From contig NZ_CP094527.1 in assembly GCF_022811725.1 (NCBI RefSeq), positions 6,386,001 through 6,450,000 of the forward strand: a stretch of 64,000 nucleotides of DNA, read 5' to 3'. Below the pieces are notes generated by a model. The model had not been told where the DNA came from. It did not search any database and saw only the letters and a list, made by a program, of their open reading frames with translations. This document shows positions 1 to 8,465 of this stretch, piece after piece (the stretch's first letter is position 1; every line of letters starts with the position of its first letter). Source of the stretch: Mucilaginibacter sp. SMC90 (GTDB taxonomy: Bacteria; Bacteroidota; Bacteroidia; Sphingobacteriales; Sphingobacteriaceae). The position numbers were made by a program, and so were the translations under genes.

Positions 1-85
1 TAGTTAAAAACATAAAGTTTTATTTAAAATCACGCAAACCATACTACCACAGGCCTGTTGTTTTTACACATCAAATCTTCTATCC

Positions 86-1294
86 ATGAAAGCAGCAGTA
101 TTCCACAAACCCGGCGATATCCGTTACGATACCGTTGAAGACCCGCGCCTGGAACAAGACACGGACGTTATTTTAAAAGTTACCTCCACCGCCATCTGCG
201 GTTCCGATCTGCACATCCTGAGCGGTGGCGTACCGCAAACAAAACCCATGATCATGGGCCATGAATTCATGGGTATCGTCGAAGAAGTCGGCAAGGGCGT
301 CAAAAACCTGAAAAAAGGCGACCGTGTAGTGGTGCCCTTCCCGATCTCCTGCGGGCATTGTTTTTTCTGCCAGCATGAAGCCTCACCGGCCTGTGAGAAT
401 TCCAACTACAAACATTACGGCCCGAACGGCGATATGGCAGACCAGAAAGGTGCGGCCCTGTTCGGTTATACCGACTTGTACGGCGGTTACTCCGGCGGGC
501 AGGCCGAATACGTACGCGTACCCTATGCTGATATCAGTCCGCGCATAGTGCCCGATAACATGACTGACGAACAGGTATTATTTCTAACTGATATTTTTCC
601 TACTGGCTGGTCTGCGATTGATTGGGCGCAGCTGAAAGGCGGTGAAGTAGTGGCCATTTTTGGTTCCGGCCCGGTGGGCCTGATGGCCCAGAAAGCTGCC
701 TGGATCAATGGTGCAAGCCGGGTGATCGCCATCGACCCGCTAAACTACCGCCTGGAAAAAGCCAGGGCTGTCAACAATGTTGATACCCTGAACCCGCATG
801 AAGTAGATGTGGTGGAAGCCATCCGCGAAATGACCGGTGGCCGTGGTGCCGATGTTTGCGTCGATGCAGTTGGTTTTGAGCCAGAGCGCGACCTGCTGGA
901 TAAAGCCAAGGCGCTTTTCAACTTTGAGGTAGGCAGCATGAAAGTGCTGGATATGGCTTTTAAGGCCGTGCGCCGCATGGGTACGGTATCCATTATGGGC
1001 GTTTACGGTTCCACTTACGATAACTTCCCGCTGCACCGTGTATTTGATAAAGGCATTACGCTTAAAATGGGCCAGGCCCCCGTGCTGAACTATATCGATC
1101 ACCTGATCGAACTGGTCAAAACCGAAAAAGTGGTGCTGGATGATATTATCACCCATACACTGCCGCTGAGCGAGGTCACCCATGGATATGACATATTTAA
1201 TAAAAAGGAAGAGGACTGCGTCAAAGTGGTGTTAAAACCCTGGGAACAGCAAAAACCAAACGAAAATAAAGAACCCGTTAAAATAGAGAACTAA
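86..1294 (+). CDS. Zinc-dependent alcohol dehydrogenase, formaldehyde-dehydrogenase-like
   Basis: This 402-residue medium-chain dehydrogenase probably oxidises an alcohol or aldehyde with NAD(P). Seen: an N-terminal GroES-like domain with the catalytic-zinc pattern CGSDLH (Cys38) and GHE (His59, Glu60), and a four-cysteine structural zinc lobe (Cys89, 92, 95, 103). A Rossmann domain follows with GSGPVG near residue 195. The extended middle and C-terminal parts resemble the glutathione-independent formaldehyde dehydrogenase branch. The stop overlaps the next start (TAATG), so the SDR gene behind it is probably translationally coupled. The true substrate cannot be read from the sequence. Confidence 0.88.
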   Translation: MKAAVFHKPGDIRYDTVEDPRLEQDTDVILKVTSTAICGSDLHILSGGVPQTKPMIMGHEFMGIVEEVGKGVKNLKKGDRVVVPFPISCGHCFFCQHEASPACENSNYKHYGPNGDMADQKGAALFGYTDLYGGYSGGQAEYVRVPYADISPRIVPDNMTDEQVLFLTDIFPTGWSAIDWAQLKGGEVVAIFGSGPVGLMAQKAAWINGASRVIAIDPLNYRLEKARAVNNVDTLNPHEVDVVEAIREMTGGRGADVCVDAVGFEPERDLLDKAKALFNFEVGSMKVLDMAFKAVRRMGTVSIMGVYGSTYDNFPLHRVFDKGITLKMGQAPVLNYIDHLIELVKTEKVVLDDIITHTLPLSEVTHGYDIFNKKEEDCVKVVLKPWEQQKPNENKEPVKIEN

Positions 1295-2082
1295 TGGAAA
1301 GTCAAAGAAAAACAGCGCTGATCACCGGTGGTACCACCGGGATCGGCAAAGAACTGGCGAAACTTTTCGCAAAAGATCAATATGACCTGATCATCGTGGC
1401 CCGAGACCAGGGTGAACTGGACAATACCAGAAATGAATTGCAAAGTTCAGGTGTACAAATAACCACCATCACCAAAGACCTTTCCGACATGGCGCAGGCT
1501 AAAGCCTTGTGCGCGGAAATTACCACGCCCATCGATGTATTGGTCAACGATGCCGGCCAGGGCGTTTACGGCCTTTTCACTGATAACGAACTTGAACGCG
1601 AACTCGGCATTGTGCACCTGAACATCTGCGCCACTGTGATCCTGACCAAGCATTTCCTGAAAGAGATGGTCGCCCGCGGCGATGGTAAAATACTGAATCT
1701 CGGCTCGGTAGCGGGCAAACTGCCCGGCCCCTGGCAGGCTGTTTACCATGCCACCAAAGCCTTTGTATTATCCTTTACCTCTGCTGTCCGGGAAGAAGTC
1801 AAAGACAGCGGCGTAACATTGACTGCGCTCCTACCCGGTGTGACCGATACCGACTTTTTTAACAAAGCGGGCATGCAATCCAGCAAGGCCGTGCGGGATA
1901 AAGAAGCTATGGCCGATCCCGCTGATGTGGCCAAAGACGGTTATGAAGCGCTCATAGCCGGTGAAGACCGTGTGATCGCAGGATTTAAAAATAAAGTACA
2001 GGTAAATGCTGCCAATCTGATGCCGGACAGCACGGTAGCGCACCAGCTTTACGAACAGCAGAAACCAGTGGAAAACTCTTAA
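1294..2082 (+). CDS. Short-chain dehydrogenase/reductase (SDR)
   Basis: This 262-residue classical SDR is a cytoplasmic NAD(P)-dependent oxidoreductase. The cofactor loop TGGTTGIG is at residues 11-18, followed by NDAG in place of the usual NNAG, a GSVAG segment with the catalytic Ser, and YHATK as the YxxxK active site. Its ATG overlaps the stop of the upstream zinc dehydrogenase, and the next SDR starts ten bases after its stop. The three therefore look like one operon. The NDAG substitution is conservative. The substrate is unknown. Confidence 0.88.
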   Translation: MESQRKTALITGGTTGIGKELAKLFAKDQYDLIIVARDQGELDNTRNELQSSGVQITTITKDLSDMAQAKALCAEITTPIDVLVNDAGQGVYGLFTDNELERELGIVHLNICATVILTKHFLKEMVARGDGKILNLGSVAGKLPGPWQAVYHATKAFVLSFTSAVREEVKDSGVTLTALLPGVTDTDFFNKAGMQSSKAVRDKEAMADPADVAKDGYEALIAGEDRVIAGFKNKVQVNAANLMPDSTVAHQLYEQQKPVENS

Positions 2083-2091
2083 AACATAATC

Positions 2092-2937
2092 ATGGCAAAA
2101 ACACCCGCAAAACAAAACCGACAGCCCGGAATCGAAGCAAAAATGGACCCGGCGCCGGAATATATCAAAGACAGCTATCTCGGCGCTCAGAAGCTGAAGG
2201 ATAAGGTGGCGCTGATCACCGGTGGTGATTCGGGTATCGGACGCGCGGTGGGCATTCATTTTGCGCGTGAAGGTGCGGACATCGCCATTGTTTACCTGAA
2301 TGAGGACGTGGATGCCGAAGACACCAAAAAACACATCGAAGCCGAAGGCCGCAAATGCCTACTGATCAAAGGCGATGTCAAGAAAGCTGCCTTTTGCAAA
2401 AAGGCGGTAGCGAATACCGTGGCCAAACTGGGGAAATTGAATATTCTGGTGAATAATGCCGGTATGCAATTGCCGCAGAAAGATCCTAAAGCTATCAATG
2501 AAAAACAACTGGAAGATACTTTCCGCACCAATATCTTTGCCTATTTCCATTTTGCCAATGAAGCGCTGGAATACCTGAACGAAGGTGATTGCATCATCAA
2601 TACCACTTCTGTCACGGCCTACCGTTCGTCGCCCAACCTCGTCGATTACTCCTCAACAAAAGGCGCGATCACCAGCTTTACCCGTTCGTTAGCTACCAAC
2701 GTGGTTAAAAAAAAGATCCGGGTCAATGCAGTAGCACCCGGCCCGGTCTGGACACCATTGATCGTCGCCACATTCGATGAGGAAAAGATCAAATCTTTCG
2801 GCAGCGAAACTGCCATGAAACGGGCTGGGCAACCTTCAGAGCTTGCCCCTGCCTATGTATTCCTCGCCTCGGATGATGCATCTTTTATTACCGGGCAGGT
2901 GATTCATGTAAATGGCGGAGAGGTAGTTAATGGCTGA
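2092..2937 (+). CDS. SDR oxidoreductase, YghA / general stress protein 39 type
   Basis: This 281-residue SDR has the N-terminal extension (KMDPAPEY-type segment) typical of the YghA/GSP39 stress-associated branch. Seen: TGGDSGIG cofactor loop near residue 44, NNAG, a catalytic Ser in NTTSVTAY, YSSTK as YxxxK, and the C-terminal FITGQVIHVNGG signature. It is third in the operon. Members of this branch are often found in general stress regulons, which fits the DUF4142 gene downstream and the broken Ku gene nearby. The reaction is not identifiable. Confidence 0.88.
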   Translation: MAKTPAKQNRQPGIEAKMDPAPEYIKDSYLGAQKLKDKVALITGGDSGIGRAVGIHFAREGADIAIVYLNEDVDAEDTKKHIEAEGRKCLLIKGDVKKAAFCKKAVANTVAKLGKLNILVNNAGMQLPQKDPKAINEKQLEDTFRTNIFAYFHFANEALEYLNEGDCIINTTSVTAYRSSPNLVDYSSTKGAITSFTRSLATNVVKKKIRVNAVAPGPVWTPLIVATFDEEKIKSFGSETAMKRAGQPSELAPAYVFLASDDASFITGQVIHVNGGEVVNG

Positions 2938-2991
2938 TCAAACAAACTGGATCAACAAAAACCTATAAGATATTAAATAATTAACAATAAA

Positions 2992-3999
2992 ATGAAAGAA
3001 GAACATAAAGTTTCCCGTCGGCAGGTTGTCGCCGGGCTTGGCGCAACTCTCGCCGCCGCGGCTGTATCACCCGCCTTTGCGGGTAACGGCTTGGGCCTTA
3101 AACCAGCCGACGGCCCCGTGAAGATCAGCGACCCGACAAAACTCCACCCGAAACCGCCTTTCAAAAGCCAGCCCCAGGCATGGCCCGGCCTGCAAAGCAA
3201 AATGGATCCCGTGCCCGATTGCGGCGAAACCACTTATAAAGGTTCCGGCCGTTTACAGGGCAGGAAGGCGCTCATCACCGGCGGCGATTCCGGCATGGGC
3301 CGGGCAGCAGCCATCGCTTATGCCCGCGAAGGCGCGGACGTCGCCATCAATTATTACCCGACCGAAGAACAGGATGCACAGGAAGTCATCGCCCTGATTA
3401 GAAAAGAAGGCCGTAAAGCCATCGCCATTCCCGGCGACCTGCGCAGCGAAGAATTCTGCAAGCAACTTGTACAAAAAGCCCTCAGCGGTTTAGGCGGGCT
3501 GGATATTATTGTCAACAATGCGGGCAGACAGCAATCTATCAACTCAATCACCGATGTGACTACCGAGGAATTTGATGCCACCATGAAAACTAACATCTAT
3601 GCGCCGTTCTGGATCATTAAAGAAGCGCTGCCACATCTGCCAGCTGGCTCGGCGATCATCGGCACTACTTCAGAGCAGGCCTATGACCCTTCACCCGATT
3701 TGTACGCCTATGCGCAAACTAAAGCTGCGACTATGAACTATGTCAAATCACTCGCCAAGCAACTGGGGCCGAAAGGCATCCGGGTGAATGGGGTAGCGCC
3801 GGGACCGATCTGGACAGCTTTACAGATCAGCGGAGGTGCCCAGCCCGAAAAACAGCAAATGTTTGGTAGCTGGACAATGCTCGGCAGGCCCGGGCAACCC
3901 GCAGAATTAGCTTCTATTTATGTACAATTAGCCGCCGCCGATGCCAGTTTCGCAACAGGGCAGATCTATGGTTCATCGGGTGGTGTGGGTATGCCTTAA
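2992..3999 (+). CDS. SDR oxidoreductase with a Tat-type leader
   Basis: This 335-residue SDR is paralogous to its upstream neighbour (TGGDSGMG, NNAG, TTSEQAY, YAQTK, ATGQIYGSSGG). It is preceded by about 75 extra residues. The leader has a twin arginine at residues 9-10 in SRRQVVAGLG, a hydrophobic Ala-rich stretch and an AFA cleavage-like site, so it looks like a Tat export signal. The folded enzyme would then act in the periplasm with its cofactor bound. Exported SDRs with Tat leaders are known but uncommon. The gene follows the third operon gene after 54 bases. Confidence 0.85.
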   Translation: MKEEHKVSRRQVVAGLGATLAAAAVSPAFAGNGLGLKPADGPVKISDPTKLHPKPPFKSQPQAWPGLQSKMDPVPDCGETTYKGSGRLQGRKALITGGDSGMGRAAAIAYAREGADVAINYYPTEEQDAQEVIALIRKEGRKAIAIPGDLRSEEFCKQLVQKALSGLGGLDIIVNNAGRQQSINSITDVTTEEFDATMKTNIYAPFWIIKEALPHLPAGSAIIGTTSEQAYDPSPDLYAYAQTKAATMNYVKSLAKQLGPKGIRVNGVAPGPIWTALQISGGAQPEKQQMFGSWTMLGRPGQPAELASIYVQLAAADASFATGQIYGSSGGVGMP

Positions 4000-4010
4000 T
4001 CCGAAACTAT

Positions 4011-4514
4011 ATGAAACGACTCATCATTATCGCACTCATCAGCCTGACGGCATTACTAGCTAATGCACAGATTCCGCAGCCTGACCCGGACACTACGGCT
4101 AAACATTTCCTGATAGTGGCCAGTATCAAAAATTTACAGGAGATCAGTGCCGGTGGCCTGGCCTTACAAAAAGCCCAGATACCCGATGTAAAATCGTTTG
4201 GCCAGATGATGGTCAAAGATCACGGGGAAGCCGAACAAAAACTTCTGCAACTTGCCAAAAGCAAAGGCATTGTGTTACCGCCTGCCGCAACCGGAGGCAT
4301 ACAGCCCGACCTGATGCTGAAAAACGCCGGGGCAAATTTTGATAAATTATATGTACATGCCATGGTCAGCGGACACCAAAACACCATCCAAACATTCCAG
4401 AATTATACCACGGCAGGTAAGGATCCGGATGTGAAAGCCTTCGCACAGCAAATGCTGCCAGCCTTAAAACATCACCTCGAGGAGATCAATGTAATTGACG
4501 AAAAATTAAATTAA
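4011..4514 (+). CDS. DUF4142 family secreted protein
   Basis: This 167-residue protein has a cleavable signal peptide (about residues 1-19, ending ANA). The DUF4142 ferritin-like four-helix pattern follows: an AGGLALQKAQIPDVKSFGQ segment, then MVKDHGEAEQKLLQLA, then a later VSGHQNTIQTFQ helix. The family is predicted to be periplasmic, of unknown biochemical role, and often occurs in stress-response clusters. The gene starts 11 bases after the Tat-SDR stop and is the last gene before a strong terminator, so it closes the operon. Confidence 0.85.
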   Translation: MKRLIIIALISLTALLANAQIPQPDPDTTAKHFLIVASIKNLQEISAGGLALQKAQIPDVKSFGQMMVKDHGEAEQKLLQLAKSKGIVLPPAATGGIQPDLMLKNAGANFDKLYVHAMVSGHQNTIQTFQNYTTAGKDPDVKAFAQQMLPALKHHLEEINVIDEKLN

Positions 4515-4534
4515 AATAAAAAACAATCAGATCC

Positions 4535-4558
4535 GCCCGGCACCGTTGGTGACCGGGC
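4535..4558 (+). terminator. Operon terminator after the DUF4142 gene
   Basis: GCCCGGCACC pairs with GGTGACCGGGC (one bulged A) around a three-base loop, followed by CTTTAATT. It sits 20 bases behind the DUF4142 stop. Confidence 0.7.
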
Positions 4559-4816
4559 CTTTAATTGATCAGCGCTTATTATAACAGATATAAGCCATGC
4601 CCCAATTCCCTGATATTATTGAATGCACAGCAACGTAAAATCTTATTGTCCAGCTGGTTGTAGTACATCTCATCGTAAATCCTGCCCAGGTTACACAACT
4701 ATATAATCAACCACTCGCTTCGCGGTTGGCCAGGAATCACATGATCACATCCGGCTTTTCGGACTCACTTAGCGCATTTATATAATTTCGTGTTAGTTAT
4801 AGTGCTAATTTAAGTA
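4559..4816. other. Intergenic stretch with a possible degraded C-terminal ORF
   Basis: No intact gene is seen. On the minus strand, from about 4690 to the stop at 4579-4581, a 34-codon open frame reads like the end of a protein (contains IYDEMYYNQLDNKILRC). It has no start codon and no recognisable family. It may be another fragment of the decayed block that follows. Confidence 0.3.
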
Positions 4817-5161
4817 TTAAATATCCGGTTCCTGATAGGTTTCAATAAATACCGCTAGGTAGGCTTGTTCTGCAACACTCAGTACCTGACCTTCAAAATG
4901 GTGAAGCCTGCCATCTTTGAATATGAATTTTCCCAGCTAATCCGGGTTTTGCCAATCCGGCAGTTCACCTGCCGGAGCATCGATTAGGGCAGGTTCGGTG
5001 AAAAGATGGGTTTCATCACCAAAGGCATCTTTGTAAATATGGGCATAGTCACGACTGTCCAGCATGTCCAGGTCCAATGACGAGGTTTGCATTGCAGAAT
5101 ACAATTTTATCAGGATGCTGACTAAGCCAAACCCGATTGAGCCTTTCCAGATGCTTCTCAT
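4817..5161 (-). pseudogene. Truncated Ku (DNA end-binding) remnant
   Basis: The first 42 residues read as a bacterial Ku N-terminus: MRSIWKGSIGFGLVSI, then KLYSA, then LDLDMLDSRDYAHI. Bacterial Ku is about 250-300 residues and works with LigD in non-homologous end joining. After residue 42 the similarity stops, a stop codon falls at 4937-4939, and the same frame then stays open to 4817 with an unrelated-looking tail. The Ku core and C-terminus are absent, so this is a deletion remnant fused to other sequence. Its ATG overlaps the stop of the upstream frameshifted small gene (ATGA), so the two were once coupled. Confidence 0.7.
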
Positions 5162-5425
5162 TGCTTTAATTTTCTAATATTAATACCTTGCGGGTGGTGC
5201 TTCTCAATCTGGTTGGCCAGCAGGTGCAAGATTTCCTCGTTCACCTCTCCCGGATTTTGACAGATATGTAGGAAATCATGATCATCCGGGGGTAAAGCTG
5301 GCTACATACGCGCCGTTTTCGTATATCCTGTACTTGCATTTATCTTCTTCGTGGTGCACATATTCACCCACCTCAAAGTGATGCACCTTCTTATCTTTGC
5401 TGATCGTAATTGGATAATTTTCCAT
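5158..5425 (-). pseudogene. Small conserved-looking gene broken by a frameshift
   Basis: The minus-strand frame from ATG at 5425 gives 47 residues (starts MENYPITISKDKKVHHFEVG) and stops at 5282. A shift at the run of five G (5288-5292) lets the reading continue as PDDHDFLHICQNPGEVNEE to a stop at 5158-5160. The joined product would be about 90 residues with acidic and His-rich character. Its end overlaps the Ku remnant start by ATGA. I do not recognise the family. A sequencing error in the G run is the main alternative, but the neighbouring Ku truncation favours real decay. Confidence 0.5.
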
Positions 5426-5669
5426 AAATTTATAATCATCAGGCACCAGTTTTGTGTTACTCCCTGGGGATATACGGAAACAATTCTCATTTTTAGATTA
5501 TGACCTTGGTAGTGCCATATTTGATGGTAAGCACTTTATTAGCATTCTAAGGGTAAGGTTTTGTAACAAACAATTATACATTTCATTTGCTGTCCTTATA
5601 CGAACCCAGGACGAGCAACCAGCCGACAGCAAAAGTTTCTTTCTTTTTTTGGATTCTTTCACCCCAAAA

Positions 5670-6047
5670 ATGCCTATGGAAACGATCGTCATACAAGAAA
5701 CAGATCCGGACGTTTTAGAAATATTATATGCTGCGCTGGAGATGGAGGGCTTCAGGGTTTACGCATTGCCGGAAGCAGACCCCGATTACCTGGACATCAT
5801 CGAAAAGGCGCGGCCACATGTGGTTATTCTTGATTACCGCCTTAACGGTGAGGTATGCAAACAACTTTGCAGCCAGATCAAGGCGCGTTATCCATATTTG
5901 CCTGTTGTGGCCATGAGCTGCAACAGCAACATTCACGAGGTCTATGATCGGTACGGTTTTAACGATTACCTCTCTAAGCCCTTCGATCTGGAGCACCTGT
6001 ACCGGGTATTACGCAAATACGTATCCGGAGAAAAGGCCATACTGTAA
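5670..6047 (+). CDS. Single-domain response regulator (REC only)
   Basis: This is a receiver-domain protein of 125 residues from ATG 5670 (a second ATG lies six bases on). The frame is open upstream to 5454, but those codons look non-coding. Seen: acidic residues near the start (ETDPD), the phospho-acceptor Asp in VVILDYRLNGE, the conserved Ser in VAMSC, and the Lys of LSKPFD. There is no output domain. Such proteins act as phospho-relay intermediates or bind partner proteins. No kinase lies nearby, so its partner is outside the window or it is an orphan. Confidence 0.75.
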   Translation: MPMETIVIQETDPDVLEILYAALEMEGFRVYALPEADPDYLDIIEKARPHVVILDYRLNGEVCKQLCSQIKARYPYLPVVAMSCNSNIHEVYDRYGFNDYLSKPFDLEHLYRVLRKYVSGEKAIL

Positions 6048-6093
6048 AGGCAACATGATGCGAACAATCCGCGGCCTTTCGACTTATTAAAGT

Positions 6094-6897
6094 ATGGGAA
6101 TTTTCCAATATCTCAAACCTTACCGGGCACTGATCGCCGTGGCACTTTTACTCGCGGCCGCGGCACAGCTACTGGCACTGATTGCCCCGGTTATCTTCGG
6201 GCATATCATCGACCGATACGCTACCAATAAAAATCATTTATCTGAGCGCGGTTTGATCCACGGTATTTTATACTGGCTGGCCATCGCCCTGGGATTGGCG
6301 GTGCTTTCCAAGCTTTTTAAGTCTATGCAGGACTTTGTAACCAGGAAAACCGTCGCCCGCTTCGGCATGCAGGTTTTTAACGACGGATTAAAGCAAACGT
6401 TACGTCTTTCCTTTCAGAAGTATGAGGAAAGCCGTAGCGGAACTACGCTGTCGGTATTGCAAAAGGTCAAAACCGATGCCGAGCGTTTTATCAACGCTTT
6501 CGTTACGGTGCTTTTTTTCTTCGCTGGTCGGGGTGGCTTTCCTTTTGTATTATAGCCTGAGCAAGAACTGGCTGCTGGTGCCGGTATTCTTTGTGGGGAT
6601 CATCGTGCTGGGGTCGCTGACCGGTCTTTTATACAAGCGCATCAAGACTGTACAACGCTCCATCAAACCGGCAGACCGACGCGCAGGCGGGCATCATCAC
6701 GGAGAGCCTACGCAATATCGAACTGGTCAAGAGTCTCGGCCTGACCTTTTCCGAGATCAGGCGCCTGAACGCCCAGACCAAAACCATCTTTGATCTGGAA
6801 ATGTACAAGGCCCGAAAAGTGGCTTTTCTGTCTTTTCTCCAGGGAAACATGCTCAACCTGCTCAAACAATCCATCCTGTTTATTCTGCTGCCAGTTA
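6094..6897 (+). pseudogene. ABC exporter membrane domain, twice frameshifted and truncated
   Basis: The N-terminus (MGIFQYLKPYRALIAVALLL, then PVIFGHIIDRY) is typical of an ABC multidrug exporter transmembrane domain. The reading frame breaks first at the T run near 6511-6517 and continues in another frame (SLVGVAFLLYYSLSKNWLLV). It breaks again near 6665-6675 and continues as QTDAQAGIITESLRNIELVK. Homology ends near 6897, inside the membrane domain. The whole nucleotide-binding domain (Walker A, LSGGQ, Walker B) is missing. Two frameshifts plus truncation make this a clear pseudogene. Confidence 0.8.
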
Positions 6898-7016
6898 GTT
6901 ATAGTTGCGAAACCTTCTATTTCCGCGGCCAATGCAAAATCCTTCGAATCAATCTGGTCAAGCAACCAAAAGGTTTTTTCAAATGCACCTAAAGTGCGGC
7001 TTTGATAATTCTTCAT
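6898..7016 (-). pseudogene. N-terminal fragment of another gene, possibly condensation/acyltransferase-like
   Basis: On the minus strand from ATG 7016, about 38 residues look protein-like (SRTLGAFEKTFWLLDQIDSK, then DFALAAEIEG). The frame then runs into antisense of the ABC remnant, so only the 5' end of a gene is kept. The opening recalls condensation-domain-type acyltransferases, but that call is weak. The junction with the ABC remnant near 6897 marks a deletion or recombination breakpoint. Confidence 0.35.
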
Positions 7017-7616
7017 TAGTTTATTATTTAAATGTTTTTATCGATAAATATTCATGCGTTTTGTTCTATTCTTATAATCGTACTGAACGCTTATTTTCTT
7101 TTATAAGAAAGCTGGATTACGCTTTTATTTTGATGGGCAAAATTATCAGTGAGCCAAGCGGAAAGAAATACCATGATTTGGGTTTGCAATCCCCTTTTAT
7201 GGGGATACTGACACTCAATTGAGTATTCATTACACTCATATATAGTTAACCGCCTGTCTCTAATCAAAAGAATAAAGTTTATTTTTATTGAGACCAAAAG
7301 TTAGATTTTCTCAGATTGCTTGACGCAAATAGATTAACAAATATGGAGTGATGTCATGTAGATACTGTTGCGTATTACTGCGGTTAATAAACAGGGTTAC
7401 GGTACGGTATTTCGTCTTTTTAATAAATACAAGACTGTGTACCGTCCCTAAATCGGCAATAACAAACGTAAAATATTGGCATACAAACAATTGCAAAACC
7501 GGCATAAAATTAGACGACTTTATTTTACGAAAGTGGCTGATGCTCGGCCTCATTCAAAATATATGAAGATATTAGTTTAGTCCTTTTACTTAATTAAAAC
7601 CTTAAACGAACACATT
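7017..7616. other. AT-rich intergenic region without a convincing gene
   Basis: Only short open frames in both directions occur here, none with a recognisable protein. Visible signals are a small hairpin ATCCCC-TTTTAT-GGGGAT near 7190 and the 12-bp palindrome ACTCAATTGAGT near 7213. Both lie upstream of the truncated minus-strand gene and could be remains of its promoter region. Confidence 0.4.
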
Positions 7617-7855
7617 ATGTTTGAAACTGTAGAATTAATTCCAGGAAACACGCTCATTACGGCAACGCCGCAGGAAGGCCGCGAACTTGCGATAAAAATG
7701 GCACGCCTCATTATTAAAGTCACCCAGCCTGATGCTGAAATACGCGGACGACGAGAAGTGTTTACGCCGAAGACGCCACAATGCTAATAGCGATCGGGCA
7801 AACAGTAGCCACGGAATTTACTGTTATAGCAGCCGCTAATAATTATTGGAGATAA
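7617..7855 (+). pseudogene. Small gene, probably frameshifted
   Basis: ATG 7617 opens a 56-residue frame ending at 7787 (begins MFETVELIPGNTLITATPQE, then GRELAIKMARLIIKVTQPDA). After a shift near 7745-7760 the next frame reads VYAEDATMLIAIGQTVATEF and on to the stop at 7853-7855. The combined reading of roughly 80 residues looks like one continuous protein. I do not recognise the family. It could equally be a real 56-residue protein with a chance downstream frame. Confidence 0.4.
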
Positions 7856-8194
7856 AGATAGTGCATGAGAATGGATTTCCGAGAAATTGGATTTTTTAAC
7901 TCGCGAAACCGGAATTAAGTGGAAAATACGAATCAATCCTCCCCCACGCTGGATCTAATATTTTAAAATACATTTAAATGTTGTAATTGAAAGGCAAATT
8001 CCATTAGTCATTTGCTATCCCCTAACCGGGCTTGAGCTAAAAGTAAAATGACGATTAATAAAATCTCAAGAATCTAATTTTTGTTATATTTGTATATCGG
8101 TTTGGAGAGACCGTGCTTTGTTTTACAAATGTTTTACAGTAAGAAAGAGCAAACTTCTAAATAATTGAAATACAGCAATATATAAAGACCGTCG
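7856..8194. other. Intergenic region before the tRNA-Phe scar
   Basis: No gene is seen. The only notable content is the GTTTTAC direct repeat at 8120-8137, described separately. Confidence 0.4.
8120..8137. repeat. Integrase arm-type repeat matching the integrase upstream region
   Basis: GTTTTACAAATGTTTTAC carries two GTTTTAC units 11 bp apart. It is the exact reverse complement of 17519-17536, which lies just upstream of the tyrosine recombinase. In both places it lies to the left of a tRNA 3' fragment (58 and 145 bp away). Direct repeats at one helical turn are typical of integrase arm-binding sites. Confidence 0.5.
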
Positions 8195-8242
8195 AAAGGA
8201 CTGAAAATCCTTGTGTCACTGGTTCGATCCCAGTTGGTACCA
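8195..8242 (+). pseudogene. 3' fragment of tRNA-Phe(GAA), attachment-site scar
   Basis: The anticodon arm AAGGA-CTGAAAA-TCCTT (anticodon GAA), the T arm ACTGG-TTCGATC-CCAGT, the acceptor strand TGGTACC and discriminator A are all present. No D arm or 5' acceptor strand (GGTACCA expected) exists upstream. A 3' tRNA piece followed by its own terminator is what the far end of an element integrated in a tRNA gene leaves. The element would have lain to the left. Confidence 0.75.
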
Positions 8243-8250
8243 CACTTAAA

Positions 8251-8282
8251 AGCTTCTTAGAAATCTCTAAGGAGCTTTTTTT
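8251..8282 (+). terminator. Terminator behind the tRNA-Phe fragment
   Basis: AGCTTCTTAGA pairs with TCTAAGGAGCT (one mismatch) around AATC and is followed by T7. It is probably the original tRNA transcript terminator. Confidence 0.75.
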
Positions 8283-8407
8283 ATGCCTGAAAAGTGCTAT
8301 TAGAAGCAAAAAATGCAGGTTTTACATAATTAACTGTTAATTTCTCGTTTAATCGATTGGTTGATACTTTTCTTTCTGTTTCGTAAATCAGGGCTGTTTT
8401 AATGGTG

Positions 8408-8428
8408 TTTTGGCGCACTTTTGGCGCA
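8408..8428. repeat. Tandem TTTTGGCGCA motif at 11-bp spacing
   Basis: TTTTGGCGCA occurs at 8408-8417 and 8419-8428. Spacing and placement beside a tRNA scar resemble integrase arm sites, but of a different sequence from the GTAAAAC type, so it could belong to another element. Confidence 0.4.
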
Positions 8429-8465
8429 TATTGTTAATTGAGATTATGAATTATGACGCCCATGC

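Noticed and set aside
124..405. Minus-strand ORFs inside the alcohol dehydrogenase and other conserved genes
   Set aside because: They are antisense shadows of well-supported genes and lack independent coding features.
5454..5669. Response regulator with a 70-residue N-terminal extension
   Set aside because: The extension reads as non-coding (low-complexity Phe/Leu/Ser run) and a good start for a complete receiver domain exists at 5670/5676.
6708..7016. Full 102-residue minus-strand gene
   Set aside because: Only the first 38 residues look like protein; the rest is antisense to the ABC transporter remnant.
7311..7566. Overlapping short ORFs on both strands as genes
   Set aside because: Both have biased, low-complexity composition and no recognisable domain; no promoter or ribosome-binding site could be placed.
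8195..8242. Complete tRNA-Phe
   Set aside because: No 5' acceptor strand (GGTACCA) or D arm exists upstream; only the part from the anticodon arm to the 3' end is present.
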